33,253 nt of DNA, taken from assembly GCA_018715025.1 (NCBI GenBank), contig DVMK01000036.1, positions 1 to 33,253 of the forward strand. The letters run 5' to 3'. The notes beneath the pieces are model-generated. The model was given only the letters and a program-made list of their open reading frames with translations. It searched no databases and was not told the origin of the DNA. Position 1 is the stretch's first letter, and the number at the start of each line of letters is the position of its first letter. Below are positions 31,892 to 33,253 of this stretch, piece by piece. The position numbers were made by a program, and so were the translations under genes. This DNA comes from Candidatus Caccousia avistercoris. Lineage in GTDB: Bacteria > Bacillota > Clostridia > Oscillospirales > Acutalibacteraceae.

Positions 31892-31936
31892 TTTTTAGAT
31901 TTGCCCCAGGGCAAGCGGCAGAGGAGTGCGGGACAA

Positions 31937-33112
31937 TTGAAAATTGAGGATCTTCGGAACATTTTCACCGGCAGCCGGGTGGAGCTGATCGAGCTGAGCG
32001 GGGAATACATTTACTATGCGGAGGAAAAGCAGGAGGAGGGGCTGAACAGCCTGTTCCTGCTGGAGTACAACCGGCGCACCAAGCGGGAGCGGGTGGTGGC
32101 CAACTATATTTTGAACGATCCTTCCTTTGTGCACCATTATTTTGCCTTTCCGGCAGATATTGTGATGCTCATTGAGGACGGCGGAAGCGAGCTCTGGATC
32201 CTCTCCCTGGACAAGGAGAGCGGCCGGGAGCGCACCATGGCCCGCCTCAGCCTGATCGGCGGCTTTCAGGGCTGCGCCGCCCTGGACAGCAGCCACCTGC
32301 TGGTGTGGACGCAGGAGAATGAGAAAAGCCGCGAGCTGTTCCGGGCTTACCGCTCCATGACAGGCCAAGAGCGGGTCTGCTACCTGTACGACCTGGCGGA
32401 GGGAAAATACTACTATGTGAAGGACCCCCGCCTCTGCGCCGCCCAGCCGGGCGAGGTGGTGCCCTGCCAGGTGCAGGGGGCGGAGCAGCTTCTGGTGCTG
32501 GAGCCTCACGGCGACGAGGCGGAAAAGCGGAAATGCTACCGGAACCGCCGCTGGCTGGGGGAGGATGTGAACGACAACGTGTGGCTGTGCCCTGTGCTGG
32601 ACGCGGTGGTGTCCATCAAGGCGGGGGAGCCGAAAACGCCCATGGATCTGGTGCTCAGCGTGGGCACCGGCGGGCTGCTGCGCTATGCCGGCCTGGATTC
32701 CCAGGGCCTTTATTTCCGGGCGGAATACTTCCCTGACAGCGACCAGCGCCTGGTGGTGCTGCGCCGGGAGGACGGCGGCAAGGAGGCCGTCTGCTCCCTT
32801 CCCCAGGGGGAGGGGGACCGGCTTCTGTTCCAGTCCGGCGGGGCCGGGCCCTTCCGGGCTTACCTGGTGCAGGACAAGGGAGAAGAGTACCAAGTCAGGG
32901 GCCTTTACGGCGCTTCGCTGGACACGGCCTTTTCCAAGGAATTGGGAGAACTGGTTGCCTGCGTGGAGGACCGCTACCTGGTGGCCCGGTACATACTGGC
33001 AGACGAAACCGACTCGTTTGAATTCCACTCGGTGCGCGACGCCCAGACGGGAAGCCAGCAGAGCTACGAGTGCCGCTGCGCCGTCCTGGACCAAACCGTG
33101 GTGCTGTATTGA
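31937..33112 (+). CDS. Conserved-looking protein of unknown function downstream of the permease
   Basis: A 391-residue soluble protein with no signal peptide or membrane helix that I do not recognise. It is rich in beta-strand-like alternation and short GxLxRYAG, LYFRAEYFPDSDQRLVVLRR and RYLVARYI phrases, which would fit a beta-propeller or similar all-beta fold; this is only an impression. The TTG at 31937 is chosen because GAGGAG (31921-31926) lies 10 bases upstream; a TTG at 31901 in the same frame has no ribosome binding site. No ATG occurs near the start of the frame. It begins 45 bases after the permease stop without an intervening terminator, so it is probably the last gene of the smr-ABC operon. 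No terminator is evident in 33113-33165. Confidence 0.65.
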   Translation: MKIEDLRNIFTGSRVELIELSGEYIYYAEEKQEEGLNSLFLLEYNRRTKRERVVANYILNDPSFVHHYFAFPADIVMLIEDGGSELWILSLDKESGRERTMARLSLIGGFQGCAALDSSHLLVWTQENEKSRELFRAYRSMTGQERVCYLYDLAEGKYYYVKDPRLCAAQPGEVVPCQVQGAEQLLVLEPHGDEAEKRKCYRNRRWLGEDVNDNVWLCPVLDAVVSIKAGEPKTPMDLVLSVGTGGLLRYAGLDSQGLYFRAEYFPDSDQRLVVLRREDGGKEAVCSLPQGEGDRLLFQSGGAGPFRAYLVQDKGEEYQVRGLYGASLDTAFSKELGELVACVEDRYLVARYILADETDSFEFHSVRDAQTGSQQSYECRCAVLDQTVVLY

Positions 33113-33167
33113 GTGCTTGCGCCCTCCTCCCCTTTGCGCCCGGCAAAATCCCCTGCGGAATTTTTTC

Positions 33168-33196
33168 TTGACAAATCCGGGCGTTTAGAGTATATT
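33168..33196 (+). promoter_or_regulatory. Promoter of a gene beyond the right edge
   Basis: Consensus TTGACA (33168-33173), a 17-base spacer and TATATT (33191-33196). The predicted start is near 33203. GGGAAGGA near 33241 may be the ribosome binding site of the next gene, whose coding part is outside the window. Confidence 0.75.
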
Positions 33197-33253
33197 AAAA
33201 TTTATCACGTTAGTATTGCAAAAAGACAGATGCTGTGATGGGGAAGGAATGCG

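Overview
The window looks like a chromosomal segment of a GC-rich, strictly anaerobic, probably gut-dwelling clostridial Firmicute of the Oscillospiraceae/Acutalibacteraceae kind. The grounds are three: the [FeFe]-hydrogenase maturases HydE/HydG/HydF, an adenosylcobalamin-dependent class II ribonucleotide reductase as DNA-precursor enzyme, and strong AGGAGG-type ribosome binding sites with sigma-A-type promoters on a very GC3-rich gene set. This is inferred from gene content, not from a database match. I see no rRNA, tRNA, CRISPR array, insertion sequence or phage gene.

Layout. 1-7.0 kb, minus strand: a GH38 alpha-mannosidase that meets an in-frame amber stop at the window edge; a TetM/EF-G-like translational GTPase; a GH51 alpha-L-arabinofuranosidase followed at once by a small Cys-rich DUF6171-type protein; and a transglutaminase-like lipoprotein. 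7.2-11.0 kb, minus strand: the operon hydE-hydG-hydF with a good promoter, a perfect palindrome at its start site and a terminator. 11.1-13.4 kb, plus strand: a TtcA-type PP-loop protein and a MalY/PatB-type C-S lyase. 13.4-15.8 kb, minus strand: nrdJ with two NrdR-box-like sites. 15.9-19.9 kb, minus strand: a MarR regulator and a heterodimeric ABC exporter with overlapping genes. 20.0-21.3 kb, plus strand: a broken locus in which the front of a PHP/CehA-like hydrolase is joined out of frame to the back of a GGDEF domain. 21.3-22.7 kb, plus strand: an NCS2 purine permease with a structured leader. 22.8-24.4 kb, minus strand: a CPBP protease-like membrane protein and tadA. 24.6-33.1 kb, plus strand: a membrane protein with a YcxB-like tail; a FadR-type GntR regulator with a 36-codon membrane ORF behind it; then smr, an ABC ATPase, a giant FtsX-like permease with heptad coiled coils, and a gene of unknown function with a TTG start. 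A strong promoter at 33.17 kb drives a gene beyond the window.

How the genes work together. The three Hyd proteins form one pathway, assembly of the H-cluster of [FeFe] hydrogenase, although no hydrogenase structural gene is present. The MarR gene and the two exporter subunits read as a self-regulated efflux operon. The ABC ATPase and giant permease form one envelope-facing machine. The two glycosidases point to use of plant or host glycans. The most unusual items are the PHP/GGDEF deletion junction, the nonsense codon in GH38, the coiled-coil permease with a duplicated helical insert carrying a foreign-looking run of 17 AT-rich codons, and the unassigned palindromes at the hyd, GH51 and GH38 promoters.
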